NCBI RefSeq assembly: GCF_030687145.1
Contig: NZ_CP117460.1
Coordinates: 6,200,001-6,264,000 of the forward strand
Length of the DNA: 64,000 nucleotides
Reading direction: 5' to 3'
Source of the DNA: Pseudomonas sp. FP1742
GTDB lineage: Bacteria; Pseudomonadota; Gammaproteobacteria; Pseudomonadales; Pseudomonadaceae
Position numbers and translations under genes: made by a program
Shown here: positions 8,851-18,710 of the stretch, one piece after another
Position numbering within the stretch: the stretch's first letter is position 1
Layout of the letters: the number at the start of each line of letters is the position of its first letter
The notes under the pieces: model-generated
Seen by the model: only the letters and a program-made list of their open reading frames with translations
Database searches by the model: none
What the model was told of the DNA's origin: nothing

Positions 8851-9428
8851 GGGTTTCCCCCCATCAGATTGATCTTGTCCTGCTGCGCTACCCGCACGAC
8901 AAAACTATTTTCAGCCGCCAGTTTTGCGGCCCAGTCGTCGGGGGTGTAGAGCGTCGGGTTGAGGACGCGGCCCAACTGCTCCTCCATTGGTATAAGCCGC
9001 TCCATCACTTCACTGTAGTGCAGGCCCTCGCCGATCAGCATGAGATCAATGTCACTGGATACGTTTGCCTGATCCTTGGCGATAGAGCCGTACACAAATG
9101 CCCAGGTGATCTGTTCGGCAAAGGGTTGAAGCGCCTGACGCAGAGGCTCGGTAATACCAAAGGTTTTGCGGGCAATGCCCAGCAGTTCGGCATAGATCGG
9201 GCAGTCGGGATTGGCTTGATAGTGGGTCTGGTTGCCCTGACGGGTCATGATCAGCACGCCTGCCCGCTGCAACCGATCCAGCTCGCGCATGAGGCTGCCT
9301 TTACCCACTTGAGCCCAGCGGGCGATCTCGTTGGCGTAAAAACTTCGGTCGGGTTTACCAAACAGCAGGCCGAGCACTTTTTGCTGGGTGGTGGTGAACA
9401 AGGCTTCGCTCAATGACAGGTTTTTCAC
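8799..9428 (-). CDS. HTH-nucleotidyltransferase fusion protein (MNT-type domain)
   Basis: It has 209 residues. Residues about 8-75 are a winged helix-turn-helix (ALFTTTQQKVLGLLFG, then YANEIARWAQVGKGSLMREL), and residues about 100-150 are a minimal nucleotidyltransferase domain with the signature GSIAKDQANVSSDIDLMLIG (Gly-Ser and Asp-x-Asp). Such proteins are often regulators or antitoxins, but no HEPN partner gene is adjacent. The start is probably the GTG at 9428 and no good ribosome binding site is visible. The last 16 residues, from VGAAEGCD on, are encoded by REP DNA, so the original C-terminus has probably been replaced. Tandem and inverted repeats just upstream suggest it controls itself. 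Confidence 0.8.
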   Translation of the reverse strand: MKNLSLSEALFTTTQQKVLGLLFGKPDRSFYANEIARWAQVGKGSLMRELDRLQRAGVLIMTRQGNQTHYQANPDCPIYAELLGIARKTFGITEPLRQALQPFAEQITWAFVYGSIAKDQANVSSDIDLMLIGEGLHYSEVMERLIPMEEQLGRVLNPTLYTPDDWAAKLAAENSFVVRVAQQDKINLMGGNPVGAAEGCDLLIFRCEQ

Positions 9429-9437
9429 GGCAACGAC

Positions 9438-9478
9438 CGATAAGTCCCAAAAAAGGAACGATAGGTCCCTTTTTGGGA
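9438..9478. promoter_or_regulatory. Operator-like repeats upstream of the HTH-nucleotidyltransferase gene
   Basis: CGATAAGTCCC (9438-9448) and CGATAGGTCCC (9459-9469) repeat in tandem exactly 21 bases apart, two turns of the helix. Overlapping them is a dyad, TCCCAAAAAAGG (9445-9456) with CCCTTTTTGGGA (9467-9478), which has one mismatch. The site ends 10 bases upstream of a gene with an N-terminal winged helix, so autoregulation is a fair inference. Confidence 0.5.
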
Positions 9479-9503
9479 ATCTTCAACCTAATGCAGAAAC
9501 CTT

Positions 9504-9533
9504 TGTGGCGAGGGGGCTTGCCCCCTCGCCACA
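9504..9533. repeat. REP-like perfect hairpin downstream of chpC
   Basis: TGTGGCGAGGGGG and its exact complement flank a four-base loop (CTTG), giving a 13-base-pair stem. It stands just after the end of the minus-strand chp operon and may act as its terminator or as an mRNA-protecting end, although no T-run follows. Confidence 0.75.
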
Positions 9534-9542
9534 GGGATCCGG

Positions 9543-9998
9543 TCAGACCAGACCCGCACTTACAAGCAGTTCCTCCAGCGCGAGCAAGTCAGGCACCTTC
9601 GCCACTTGCTCCCCCACCTGCACCGCCGCCTTCTCCAGCGAACACAACGGCACGTCGACATAACTCAACTGACTGTCGAGCTTGTAAGACCGTGGAATCC
9701 CCTGCACCAATAACGCAATGAACTTAAGCTCAGGCCGCCCACCGAGGGCATTGAGGATGACGATCCGCGCCCGTTCCCCGATCACCACTTTGTTGCCACA
9801 CGCCGACTCGAAACTGAGCAGTGGAATCTGCCGTTCGCGCCAGGTCACCCGCCCCAGGTACCACGGCGGTGTATCGAGATCGAAAGCCCCCGGCTGATAG
9901 TCGATGAGTTCGGCGACGGCAACGTTGGGCAGGATCAGGTTGCGGTCGGCCAGGGGCAGCAGCAACCCCGTGAGGTTGCTGGAACGGTGTTCATGCAT
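9543..9998 (-). CDS. chpC: CheW-like chemotaxis adaptor ChpC
   Basis: It has 151 residues and a single CheW-like domain (from about residue 10, LLLPLADRNLILPNVAVAELI; strand motif LGRVTWRERQIPLLSFE near residue 48). It is presumed to couple further chemoreceptors to the ChpA kinase of the pilus chemosensory system. Its start overlaps the end of chpA by 8 bases. It is the last gene of the cluster here: chpB, which stands between chpA and chpC in P. aeruginosa, is absent. Confidence 0.8.
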   Translation of the reverse strand: MHEHRSSNLTGLLLPLADRNLILPNVAVAELIDYQPGAFDLDTPPWYLGRVTWRERQIPLLSFESACGNKVVIGERARIVILNALGGRPELKFIALLVQGIPRSYKLDSQLSYVDVPLCSLEKAAVQVGEQVAKVPDLLALEELLVSAGLV

Positions 9999-12900
9999 GG
10001 GTTTTGCTCCACCGGGCGATGCTGTCGAGCAGCACCGATTCCTGATACGGCTTGCCGAGGTAGTCGTTGACGCCGATGGCCATGGCGCGGTCGCGGTGTT
10101 TCTGGCCGGTGCGGGAGGTGATCATGATGATCGGCAGATGCCGCAAGCGCTCGTCGGCGCGCACTTGGGTGGCCACTTCAAAGCCGTCCATGCGCGGCAT
10201 TTCGATGTCCAGCAGCATCAGGTCGGGCATGTGTTCTTCCAGCAGCAGCATGGCGTCGACACCGTCCTTGGCGGTCAGCACGTTCATGCCGTGGCGTTCC
10301 AGCAGGCGGCTGGTGACCTTGCGCACGGTGACCGAATCATCGACCACCAGCACCAGCAACGGCCGTTGCGATTCGGGCTCGACGTCCTGTGTCACCGGCC
10401 GTTGCGGCACCCGCGTTTGCATCCCGCGGATCGGCGCCAGCAAGTCGAGAATCAGCACCACCCGGCCATCGCCCAGGATCGTCGCGCCGGACAACCCCTG
10501 CACCGCGGCGAACTGCGGGCCGAGGCTTTTGACCACGATTTCCCGGGTGCCGGCCATGGCGTCCACCCGCACCGCGACGTGCCGTTCGTTGCACTGCACC
10601 AGCAACACCGGCAACGGCAGGCTCTGGCCCAGCAGTTTCGGGCGCGTGCTGGTTTTCAGCAGCTCGCCGAGATAGCACAGCTCATAACGTTGCCCGGCGT
10701 ACTCGTAGGTCGGTGGATCAAGCCGGTAATGCCCTTCCAGTTCGTTGGGCAACACCCGAACGATGCCGTCGATGGTGTTCAACGGGATCGCGTATTGATC
10801 CTCCCCGCATTGCACCATCAACGCGCGGTTGACCGACACGGTGAATGGCAGGCGAATCCGGAAATGCACGCCCTGCCCAGGCACAGAGTCGATGGTCATG
10901 CTGCCGCCGAGCTGCCGGACTTCTTCGTGAACCACGTCCATGCCCACGCCACGCCCGGAGATCTGGGTGATTTTCTCGGCGGTGGAAAACCCCGGTTGCA
11001 GGATGAATTGCAGCACGTCGCGATCACTGATGTCGCTGTCCGGGGCGAGCAGCCCGCGCTTGATCGCCTTGCGCCGCACGGCGTCCAGCGGCACGCCGGC
11101 GCCGTCGTCGCAGATGTCGAAAATGATGTCGCCACCCTCTCGCGACAAGTCGAGGGTGATCTTGCCCTGGGCCGGTTTACCGGCCGCGATCCGCACCTCG
11201 GCCGATTCCAGCCCATGGTCGACGGCGTTGCGCAGCATGTGTTCCAGCGGCGCGGCCATGCGTTCGAGGACGTTGCGGTCCATCTCGCCTTCGGCGTTGC
11301 CAACGACGAAGTCCACGTCCTTGCCCAGCTCGCTGGCAACCTGACGCACGATACGCTTCAACCGTGGCAGCATCCGCTCGAACGGCACCATGCGCGTGCG
11401 CATCAGGCCTTCCTGCAATTCGGTGTTGATGCGGCCCTGCTGTTGCAGCAGGTTTTCCGCGTCCTGATTGCGCCGGTCGAGGGTTTCCTTGAGGTCGAGC
11501 AGGTCGGAGGCGGACTCGAACAGCGCCCGCGACAGCTGTTGCAACTGCGAGTGACGGTCCATCTCCAACGGGTCGAACTCTTCGTAGCCAAGGCGCTCGG
11601 CGTCGACTTGCTGACGGCTGAGAATCCGCCCCTGGGTTTCGGTATCGAGGCGGCGCAACTGGTCGCGCATGCGCTCGATGGTGGTTTCCATTTCGCTCAG
11701 GGCCACCCGTGCATCGTTGACCTGTTGTTCGATGCGGCCACGGAAGATCGAGGTTTCACCCGCCAGATTGACCAGGTCGTCGAGCAACTCCGCCGAGACC
11801 TTGACCGTGTCGGCGCCTTCCGGTTGCAGCGTGGCGGGCTCGGCTTTGGGCGCCGCGGGCATCGCCACCGGTGTCGGTGTTTCGGGCACCGCCGGATGGC
11901 TGAAATTCTTGATCGCCTCGATCAGCCGATCGGCCGGTGGCAGTGGCTCACCGGCGCGGGTGGCGTCGAGCATCTGCGCCAGTCGGTCATGGCTGCTTTG
12001 CAATAGCGTGAACAGCGCCGCGGTCGGTTGCAGCACACCAGCCGACAAGCCTTCGTAGAGGAATTCCAGCTCATGGGCCAGGTCGCCGATCGGCGCGATT
12101 TCCACCATCCGCGCGCCGCCCTTGAGGGTGTGCAGGTCGCGCAGCAGGGTTTCCACTTCCTGGCGATTCGAAGGCTCGGCCTGCCAGCGCAGCAGTGCCG
12201 CGCCGGAGTTTTCGATGATGTCGAAACCTTCTTCGAGGAAGATGTCCAGAAGCTCGGAATCATGGCTCGCTGAATCGTTGCTGGCCGCCGGTTCGATCAC
12301 CTCGGCGCTGCTGGCATTGCCCAGGCGAAACGCTCGAATAGCCTTGATCAATTCGCCCGGGTCGCCCAACGGACGATTGTGCCGCAACTGTTCGAGGAAC
12401 TCGGCCAGTCGGTCATGGCTCTGTTGCAGCAACTGCGCCAGCGCTTCGCTGTAGCTGTAACGGCGGTCCACCAGGCCTTCGTAAAGGCTTTCCAGTTCAT
12501 GGGCCAGATCGCCGACCGGCTCGACCTCGGCCATCCGCGCGCCACCTTTGAGGGTGTGCAAGTCGCGCTGCAAGGACAGGAGCGGCGCGGCGTTGTCCGG
12601 TTCGCTCAACCAGCGCTGCAAGGCCTGGCCGGCGCTCTCGAGAATATCCACCGCTTCTTCAAGAAAGATCGAAACGATTTCGTCGTCCAGCTCCACCTGA
12701 GTCGCGGTCTGCTCCAGCTCGGCCGTGGCGCTGCCCAGCTCTCGAATGCTCAGGGTACGGCTGCCGTCACTGCGGATCAGGCCCATGGACGAAGGATCGA
12801 GACTCTCATCGAGCAAACCGCGCAACGCCCGCACCCGCTGCGGTTGCGCAGTGACTTCCTGGCCGGCGGCCAGTTCGTCGAGCATGTTGATCAGCGCTTC

Positions 12901-15894
12901 GTGGGCACTTTGCGCCTCGTGGAAAAACCTGTCGCTGACCGCCAGGCTGCTTTCTTCCACGGCGCCATACAGGTCGAGCAACGCTTCGCAGAGCTCATCC
13001 ACCGGATGCAGATCGGCCAGGTGCGCGCCTTCGCCGAGGGTGGTCAATTCGTCCAGCAGCGCGCTGAGTTCCTGGCGTTCGCCGGGATGCTGCTGCCAGC
13101 GCTGCAACAGGCTTTCGGCGTCCAGCAGGATGTCCATGCCCTGGGCGAGGAAGTTGTTGATCAATTGCGGATCGCGCTTGACCCGCAGCCCTGTGTTGGG
13201 CGCGTCCAACAGGCTTTGCAGACGCTCGGTCAGCATTGCCTGGGTGCGCTCGATCAACGAACGGGCGCCGGGGATGTCGGCCAGCGGGTCGCTCTTGAGC
13301 TGTCGCAGCCCACGGCGGAACAAGCCTTCGGCTTCCAGCAGCAATTCGACTTCGTCCAGGTCGAGGGCAATCCGGTGCGCCTTGTATTCCCGGGCCAGTT
13401 GATCCAGCGACGCCGCCAATTCGGCAATCGGCAGCACACCCGCCATCGAGGCACTGCCCTTGAGGGTGTGCAAGGCTCGCTGCAACTCGTCGCTGGCCTG
13501 CAGCGGCACATGCTCGGCGGCTTGCTCGAGAAAGCGATTGAGGCTGTTCAGATGGGTTTCGGCTTCGTTGCGGAAGATCTCCAGCAACAGTGGATCGAGC
13601 GCCGCGACATCCTGAGCGTCCTCATCGGACAGCGGCTTATCCCCCTTGGCAAGCGCATGGGCGCGGGCGGCCAACTGGTCGACATCGTTGCGCTGGCGCT
13701 GGGCGTTGGCGGCGAACTCGGCCACCAGTTCCGGCAGTAGTTTCAGTGCATCGCCTACCAGTTGCTGCACTGCCGGCCCAGGTGCAACGCTGTGTTCAAG
13801 CACGCGGTTGAGCAGGTTTTCCACTGCCCAGGCCAGTTCGCCCAGCACCAGCGCGCGGACCATCCGGCCACTGCCTTTGAGGGTGTGGAACGCGCGGCGC
13901 AATTCACTCAGCGCCGAGGTGCTGTCTGGATTGGCCGACCAGCGCGGCAGGTACTCCCGGAGGATGTCCAGTACTTCATCGGTCTCTTCGAGGAAGACGT
14001 CCCGCAGCTCGTCGTCCACCGGTTCTTCACCCGCCGGTGGCGGCAACAGACTGCCCGGCATCGTCAGTGCCGGCGGGTTGACGGACGACACCGGGCTGGC
14101 CAGCACATCGGCCAACGACTGGACGGTCTGGGGATCGTCCAGTTCCTGCATGTCCTGCATCACCAGGGCTTCACTGGGGCTGAGCACATCCTCAAGCATC
14201 GGCACATGCTGTTCGCTGGGGAAGCAGCCGAGTGCGGCCAGGCCTTTTTCCGCGACATCGAGCAGTTGTTCCCCCGGCGCTTCAGGGTCGTCGCTGAGGC
14301 GCTCCAGGTAATACTCGATGCTGGTGATGACGTCGGCCAGGCTGTCCAGTTGCTGCCAGCCGGGCTGGCCCGGGTCCACCAGCAGATGCTCGCGGATGAA
14401 GCCGTTACACGCCTCGACCAGGCTCGCCGCGCGGGCCAACGGAATCATCGCCAGCGCCCCGCGCACTTGCGTCAGCAACGCCGGCAAGGGTTGCAGATGC
14501 TGGCGGTCCCAGTCGGCGTCGATGTAGTCGACGATCATGTCCTTGGCCTGTTGCAGGCAGATGCGCGCTTCCTTGATCACGATCTGATGAATCTGCGTCA
14601 GGTCCGTGGTCGGCAGACGGCTGTCTTCCTGGCTTTGCGGCTCCACGGTGCCGACCATGCCGGCCAGGGTCGCTTCGACATAGAGCAAGGCCCCGGCGAC
14701 GTCCATGAGGGTTGCGTCGTTGGGCTCGCGCTGGCCCTGGGCAAGGCTCAGCACCACCGCCAGTTGATCGATGATGACCTTGCGCGGCTGGCCGAAACCC
14801 AGCACCGCGAGGGTGTCGGCGATTTGCCGTAGGGGCGCCAGCAGGCTATCCAGGTCCGAGATGTGTTGGCGGTCGCTGCGCACGAACAGGTCCAGGCGCT
14901 CCTTGACCCGCACCAGCTCTTCGCACAACGCCGCCAATACCGAGCGCATGGCGTCGCGATCAGGGCCGGCCAGCCGTGCCCGTTCTGCATCGACCATCGC
15001 GCTGTCGGGTAATGCGTCGTCCAGTGAGTAACGATCTTTCATGGTCAGCATCTGCCCGGTGGGGTGTTCGGCCTTGGCAATATAGAACAACAAACTCTTG
15101 AGCAGCTCTGGCGGTGCCGGTTGATTGATCGCGGGCATGCCTTGTTCGAGTACACGCTTGAGTTCTTTGTCGGCGTCCTTGAACAGACTGCGCAACGCGG
15201 GGCTGTTGGCGATCGAGCCATTGCGCAGGCCTTCGACCAGCGCCGAAGCGATTTGCCACAACGGGCTCAGGGGCGCATTGCCGCACAGTCCTTCGAGACG
15301 GGTAAAAACTCTGGCCAGATAAGCGAAATGAGTGTCGGCATCCTGCTCGCGCAGCAAGCCGACCAGCGCCATCTGCAACATCTGCCGCAATTTGCGCAGC
15401 ACGTTCGGCAAGTCGGACGGCTCCAGCAGCGCCAGGGCTTCTTCGCTCAGGGGCGGCAGTTCAGGGAGTTGCGGGCTGAACAGGCTGGTTTCCGATAACA
15501 GGCTGTCGCCACGGGCGCTGCGCAGGTCGTTGATCAACGGCAACACCACCAGCGGCAAATCGCGACGGGCGCCTTGCACCCGGTCGAGGTAGGTCGGCAA
15601 CTGCCCCAAGGCCTGCAGCAACAGGTGGATGGCCTCGTCGCGATGGTTGACGCGGTTCTGCTGCAAGGCGGTGATCAACTGCTCGATCTCTTCGGCAAGC
15701 AGGGCCGCGCCGTAGAACTCGACCATCTGCAAACTGCCGTGAACCTGATGGACACAGGCCAGGCACTCACTCAGGGCGTGCGTTGCCTGCGGGTCGTCGA
15801 TCAGGGTTTCGATCGCCTGATGAGCCTGCTTCAGCGTTTCGGCAATCTCGCCTTTGACCCATTCGAGGGCCACATAGTCGTGCCGATCACCCAT
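9991..15894 (-). CDS. chpA: Hybrid CheA-type sensor kinase ChpA of the type IV pilus chemosensory system
   Basis: Large kinase of 1,967 residues that phosphorylates the response regulators PilG and PilH and thereby controls twitching motility and, in P. aeruginosa, cAMP. Domains in order: an N-terminal Hpt-like domain (CVHQVHGS near residue 49); degenerate Hpt copies; four clear Hpt domains with HTLKG (two ending SGRMV and SASMA, two ending GARM); dimer and ATPase domains (LEHMLRNAVDHGLE, DDGAGVPLD); a CheW domain; and a C-terminal receiver (LVVDDSVTVRKV, phospho-Asp in MLLDIEMPRMDG). The ATG at 15894 follows GGAG. As I recall, P. aeruginosa ChpA is about 500 residues longer, with more Hpt-type modules. 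Confidence 0.93.
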   Translation of the reverse strand: MGDRHDYVALEWVKGEIAETLKQAHQAIETLIDDPQATHALSECLACVHQVHGSLQMVEFYGAALLAEEIEQLITALQQNRVNHRDEAIHLLLQALGQLPTYLDRVQGARRDLPLVVLPLINDLRSARGDSLLSETSLFSPQLPELPPLSEEALALLEPSDLPNVLRKLRQMLQMALVGLLREQDADTHFAYLARVFTRLEGLCGNAPLSPLWQIASALVEGLRNGSIANSPALRSLFKDADKELKRVLEQGMPAINQPAPPELLKSLLFYIAKAEHPTGQMLTMKDRYSLDDALPDSAMVDAERARLAGPDRDAMRSVLAALCEELVRVKERLDLFVRSDRQHISDLDSLLAPLRQIADTLAVLGFGQPRKVIIDQLAVVLSLAQGQREPNDATLMDVAGALLYVEATLAGMVGTVEPQSQEDSRLPTTDLTQIHQIVIKEARICLQQAKDMIVDYIDADWDRQHLQPLPALLTQVRGALAMIPLARAASLVEACNGFIREHLLVDPGQPGWQQLDSLADVITSIEYYLERLSDDPEAPGEQLLDVAEKGLAALGCFPSEQHVPMLEDVLSPSEALVMQDMQELDDPQTVQSLADVLASPVSSVNPPALTMPGSLLPPPAGEEPVDDELRDVFLEETDEVLDILREYLPRWSANPDSTSALSELRRAFHTLKGSGRMVRALVLGELAWAVENLLNRVLEHSVAPGPAVQQLVGDALKLLPELVAEFAANAQRQRNDVDQLAARAHALAKGDKPLSDEDAQDVAALDPLLLEIFRNEAETHLNSLNRFLEQAAEHVPLQASDELQRALHTLKGSASMAGVLPIAELAASLDQLAREYKAHRIALDLDEVELLLEAEGLFRRGLRQLKSDPLADIPGARSLIERTQAMLTERLQSLLDAPNTGLRVKRDPQLINNFLAQGMDILLDAESLLQRWQQHPGERQELSALLDELTTLGEGAHLADLHPVDELCEALLDLYGAVEESSLAVSDRFFHEAQSAHEALINMLDELAAGQEVTAQPQRVRALRGLLDESLDPSSMGLIRSDGSRTLSIRELGSATAELEQTATQVELDDEIVSIFLEEAVDILESAGQALQRWLSEPDNAAPLLSLQRDLHTLKGGARMAEVEPVGDLAHELESLYEGLVDRRYSYSEALAQLLQQSHDRLAEFLEQLRHNRPLGDPGELIKAIRAFRLGNASSAEVIEPAASNDSASHDSELLDIFLEEGFDIIENSGAALLRWQAEPSNRQEVETLLRDLHTLKGGARMVEIAPIGDLAHELEFLYEGLSAGVLQPTAALFTLLQSSHDRLAQMLDATRAGEPLPPADRLIEAIKNFSHPAVPETPTPVAMPAAPKAEPATLQPEGADTVKVSAELLDDLVNLAGETSIFRGRIEQQVNDARVALSEMETTIERMRDQLRRLDTETQGRILSRQQVDAERLGYEEFDPLEMDRHSQLQQLSRALFESASDLLDLKETLDRRNQDAENLLQQQGRINTELQEGLMRTRMVPFERMLPRLKRIVRQVASELGKDVDFVVGNAEGEMDRNVLERMAAPLEHMLRNAVDHGLESAEVRIAAGKPAQGKITLDLSREGGDIIFDICDDGAGVPLDAVRRKAIKRGLLAPDSDISDRDVLQFILQPGFSTAEKITQISGRGVGMDVVHEEVRQLGGSMTIDSVPGQGVHFRIRLPFTVSVNRALMVQCGEDQYAIPLNTIDGIVRVLPNELEGHYRLDPPTYEYAGQRYELCYLGELLKTSTRPKLLGQSLPLPVLLVQCNERHVAVRVDAMAGTREIVVKSLGPQFAAVQGLSGATILGDGRVVLILDLLAPIRGMQTRVPQRPVTQDVEPESQRPLLVLVVDDSVTVRKVTSRLLERHGMNVLTAKDGVDAMLLLEEHMPDLMLLDIEMPRMDGFEVATQVRADERLRHLPIIMITSRTGQKHRDRAMAIGVNDYLGKPYQESVLLDSIARWSKTHA

Positions 15895-15930
15895 AACTAC
15901 TCCAATCAAATGCATACGCCCTGAGGCGGT

Positions 15931-17988
15931 TCAAGCGTTGTCCGCAGCCTGCGCAGGCTTGGCCGGCAAGGTGAAACCGGACACCGAGCGCCGCAGCTGG
16001 CTGGCCATTTTCGCCAGGTTGCCAATGCTCTCGGCAGTGGCGGTGGAGCCGGACGAGGTCTGCGTGGTGATCTGCTGGATCACGTTCATCGTCAGGGAAA
16101 TCTGGCCGGCCGAAGAGGTCTGCTGCTGCGCGGCGTTGGAAATGCTCTGGATCAGTGCCGCGAGGGTCTTCGATACGCCTTCGATTTCTTCCAGGGCCAC
16201 TCCGGCATCCTGCGCCAGACGCGCGCCACGCACCACTTCGGTGGTGGTCTGCTCCATGGAAATCACCGCTTCGTTGGTGTCGGTCTGAATCGCCCGCACC
16301 AGGGTTTCGATCTGCCGGGTCGCCGCGGACGAACGCTCGGCCAGGCGTTGCACTTCGTCGGCCACCACCGCAAAACCGCGCCCGGCGTCACCGGCCATGG
16401 ACGCCTGAATCGCCGCATTGAGGGCGAGGATGTTGGTCTGGTCGGCAATGTCATCGATCAGGCTGACAATGTCGCCGATTTCCTGAGAAGACTCACCGAG
16501 GCGCTTGATGCGCTTGGCGGTGTCCTGGATCTGCTCGCGGATATTGTCCATGCCGTGGATGGTGTTGTGCACCACTTCGTTGCCCTTGTTGGCGATTTCC
16601 ACCGAGCGTTCGGCCACCGCTGAGGATTCGGCGGCGTTGGCCGAGACCTGATCGATGGACTGGGCCATGTCGTTGATCGCCGTGGACGCTTCGGAGATCT
16701 GCTGCGCCTGATGCTCCGAGGCCTGGGCCAGGTGCATGGCGGTAGCCTGGGTTTCCTGCACGGCGGCGGCGACCTGGCCGGCGGTGAGGTTGATGGTCGC
16801 CACCAGATCGCGCAGTTGGTCGACGGAATAGTTGATCGAGTCGGCGATGGTCCCGGTGAAGTCTTCGGTGACCGAGGCGGTCACGGTCAGGTCGCCGTCG
16901 GCCAGGTCTTCGATCTCGTCCAGCAGGCGCATGATCGCGTTCTGGTTGCGCTCGTTCTTCTCGGCGGTCTCACGCAGCTGTCGGTTGGTTTCGCGCACCA
17001 TCACCAGGCCGATGAGGATGATCGACATCAGCGCCAGCAAGCCCAGCACATAACCGCCGATGGTATCGGTATTGCGTCCGCCGGCGAGGTTTTCGAAACG
17101 GCTGGCCAGGTGCGAGGCTTCATCGAGCAGGGTTTGCGACAGGGTAAAAATGTTGGAGGCCGATTCGCGGACCTTGAGCAATTCCGGCGAGGTTTCGAGG
17201 ATTTCGTCCACCGAACCCGATACGAATTCGAACAGTTCGGAAATCTCGGTCAACCGGGCACGGGCATCGCGGTCTTCGACCTGGCTGATTTTCAGGGCCG
17301 CATTGCCTTGAAGCATGCCGTTGAGTACCTGGCCGAAACGCGCCGCGTCGCGACCGAAGGCATCAGCGGCCTGCTGCGAGTTTTCGTCGCCGGACAGCAC
17401 GGTGTTCACCGCGCCGAGAATCCGCTCGGCCAGCAGCGACTGACGCTGGGCCATCGCCACCTGAGCGGCCGGGGCGCCACGTTGCAGGAGGGTTTCGACG
17501 ACCTTTTCATACTCGACCTGCAACTGCGGCACGGTTTCGGCCAGGGTCGCGGCGACTTGATGCAAGGACAACACGGTCTGTTCGCTGGAGAGAATGGCGT
17601 CGGTGTTTTTCAACAGGCGCTCCCAATCCAGCTGCACGGCGCGCATTTCCGGGCGCACGGTGGACGGTGCCGGCGGCAGGCCGGTGGAGGGATCGCCTTT
17701 CTTCAGATAGCCCCAACGCAGGGCGAAGTCGTTGCGCGCATCGCTGAGCAGCTTGAACGCCGCGGCTTTGCCGGCGGCGGCTTCGGTGGCGTTCTTGGCG
17801 ATACGCTGCGACAGCACCCGCAGCTCACCGGCGTGGCCGATGTACTGCTTGTCGTAATTCGCCTGGGTGTTGAGGTACGCGAAGTTGGCGAACAGCAGCA
17901 TGATGAAGATGATCAGCGCGATGAACAGCACGATGATCTGCGACCGGCTGCGCGACCCTTCCGGCGTACCTGCTTTTGCTTTAATCAT
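15931..17988 (-). CDS. pilJ: Methyl-accepting chemotaxis protein PilJ
   Basis: Inner-membrane receptor that feeds signals to ChpA through PilI. It has 685 residues: a membrane helix near residues 18-39, a long periplasmic region of type IV-pilus PilJ repeats ([18 protein letters not shown] and a second copy [14 protein letters not shown]), a second membrane helix near 305-325, a HAMP region, and a cytoplasmic signalling hairpin ([35 protein letters not shown]). The start is clear. A REP pair stands between pilI and pilJ, and pilK, the CheR-type methyltransferase that follows pilJ in P. aeruginosa, is absent. Confidence 0.93.
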   Translation of the reverse strand: MIKAKAGTPEGSRSRSQIIVLFIALIIFIMLLFANFAYLNTQANYDKQYIGHAGELRVLSQRIAKNATEAAAGKAAAFKLLSDARNDFALRWGYLKKGDPSTGLPPAPSTVRPEMRAVQLDWERLLKNTDAILSSEQTVLSLHQVAATLAETVPQLQVEYEKVVETLLQRGAPAAQVAMAQRQSLLAERILGAVNTVLSGDENSQQAADAFGRDAARFGQVLNGMLQGNAALKISQVEDRDARARLTEISELFEFVSGSVDEILETSPELLKVRESASNIFTLSQTLLDEASHLASRFENLAGGRNTDTIGGYVLGLLALMSIILIGLVMVRETNRQLRETAEKNERNQNAIMRLLDEIEDLADGDLTVTASVTEDFTGTIADSINYSVDQLRDLVATINLTAGQVAAAVQETQATAMHLAQASEHQAQQISEASTAINDMAQSIDQVSANAAESSAVAERSVEIANKGNEVVHNTIHGMDNIREQIQDTAKRIKRLGESSQEIGDIVSLIDDIADQTNILALNAAIQASMAGDAGRGFAVVADEVQRLAERSSAATRQIETLVRAIQTDTNEAVISMEQTTTEVVRGARLAQDAGVALEEIEGVSKTLAALIQSISNAAQQQTSSAGQISLTMNVIQQITTQTSSGSTATAESIGNLAKMASQLRRSVSGFTLPAKPAQAADNA

Positions 17989-18035
17989 CGGTCCTCGCCT
18001 GTTAACAGCATCCTGTATGGACTTGCCGGGAAACC

Positions 18036-18125
18036 TGTGGGAGCGGGCTTGCTCGCGAAAGCAGTGTCACAGTCGACATCATTGCTGGATGTGCCGGCCT
18101 CTTCGCGAGCAAGCCCGCTCCCACA
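18036..18125. repeat. REP pair inside the pil-chp operon (pilI-pilJ)
   Basis: Inverted REP copies at 18036-18060 and about 18101-18125. This pair lies between two co-directional operon genes, so its hairpin could set different mRNA levels for pilGHI and pilJ-chpAC. Confidence 0.9.
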
Positions 18126-18145
18126 TTGGATCTGTGTCGCGCCAG

Positions 18146-18700
18146 TTACACGGCGACGTTCATAAAGCCTTGCGACTGCGCCAACGCGAACGGGCTGAAC
18201 ACCTGCCAATTCTGCTCACGCTGAAACCGGCCTTTGACAAACGGCGCGATCGGCCCCTGCAGCGCGTCCGTCGGCACCGGTTCCAGGCTGTCCTGGGCAA
18301 AGTGCTGCAAGCCGAAGACTTCATCGACCAGCAGCCCGGCAAACACATCTTTGTGCTCCACCACCAGAATCCGCCGCTGCTTGCGCAGGGCCGATAGTTC
18401 ATGGCCGGCCTCATAACCATAAAAGAAACCGTACACGTCCATGATCGGCAGCAGCCGCCCCCGCAGGTTCGCCACGCCCTTGACCCAGGGCTTGACCCCC
18501 GGCAATTGGGTAACACGCGGTTCGTGCAGAACTTCGCTGACTTCACCCATGGGTGCGACGTACCAATGCTCGCCCAAGCGAAAACCGATGCCGCTCCAGC
18601 TGTCCTGTCGAGTCGGCTGGGACGGCAGGTCCGCTGCCAGCAGACGACAGCGCTGGTCAATCTGCAGCAGCAGTTCGAAGGCCGTCAGCGACTCGCTCAT
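18146..18700 (-). CDS. pilI: CheW-like adaptor PilI
   Basis: Couples PilJ to the ChpA kinase. It has 184 residues, mostly a CheW domain (GIGFRLGEHWYVAPMGEVSE near residue 38, then WVKGVANLRGRLLPIMDVYGFF and ILVVEHKDVFAGLLVDEVFG). The ATG at 18700 lies 10 bases after the pilH stop, consistent with one transcript pilG-pilH-pilI-pilJ-chpA-chpC. Confidence 0.92.
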   Translation of the reverse strand: MSESLTAFELLLQIDQRCRLLAADLPSQPTRQDSWSGIGFRLGEHWYVAPMGEVSEVLHEPRVTQLPGVKPWVKGVANLRGRLLPIMDVYGFFYGYEAGHELSALRKQRRILVVEHKDVFAGLLVDEVFGLQHFAQDSLEPVPTDALQGPIAPFVKGRFQREQNWQVFSPFALAQSQGFMNVAV

Positions 18701-18710
18701 GGCCGGGCGA

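Noticed and set aside
8372..9428. Nucleotidyltransferase plus the nearby 73-residue protein as an MNT/HEPN toxin-antitoxin pair
   Set aside because: The small protein has no HEPN R-x4-6-H motif, the two genes are 205 bases apart with REP DNA between, and the nucleotidyltransferase is fused to a DNA-binding domain.
9904..12006. A 700-codon open frame on the plus strand opposite chpA, and similar long antisense frames opposite pilJ, mdcA and ftsY
   Set aside because: They mirror GC-rich genes, have odd composition (many His, Gln, Arg), no ribosome binding sites and no recognisable domains.
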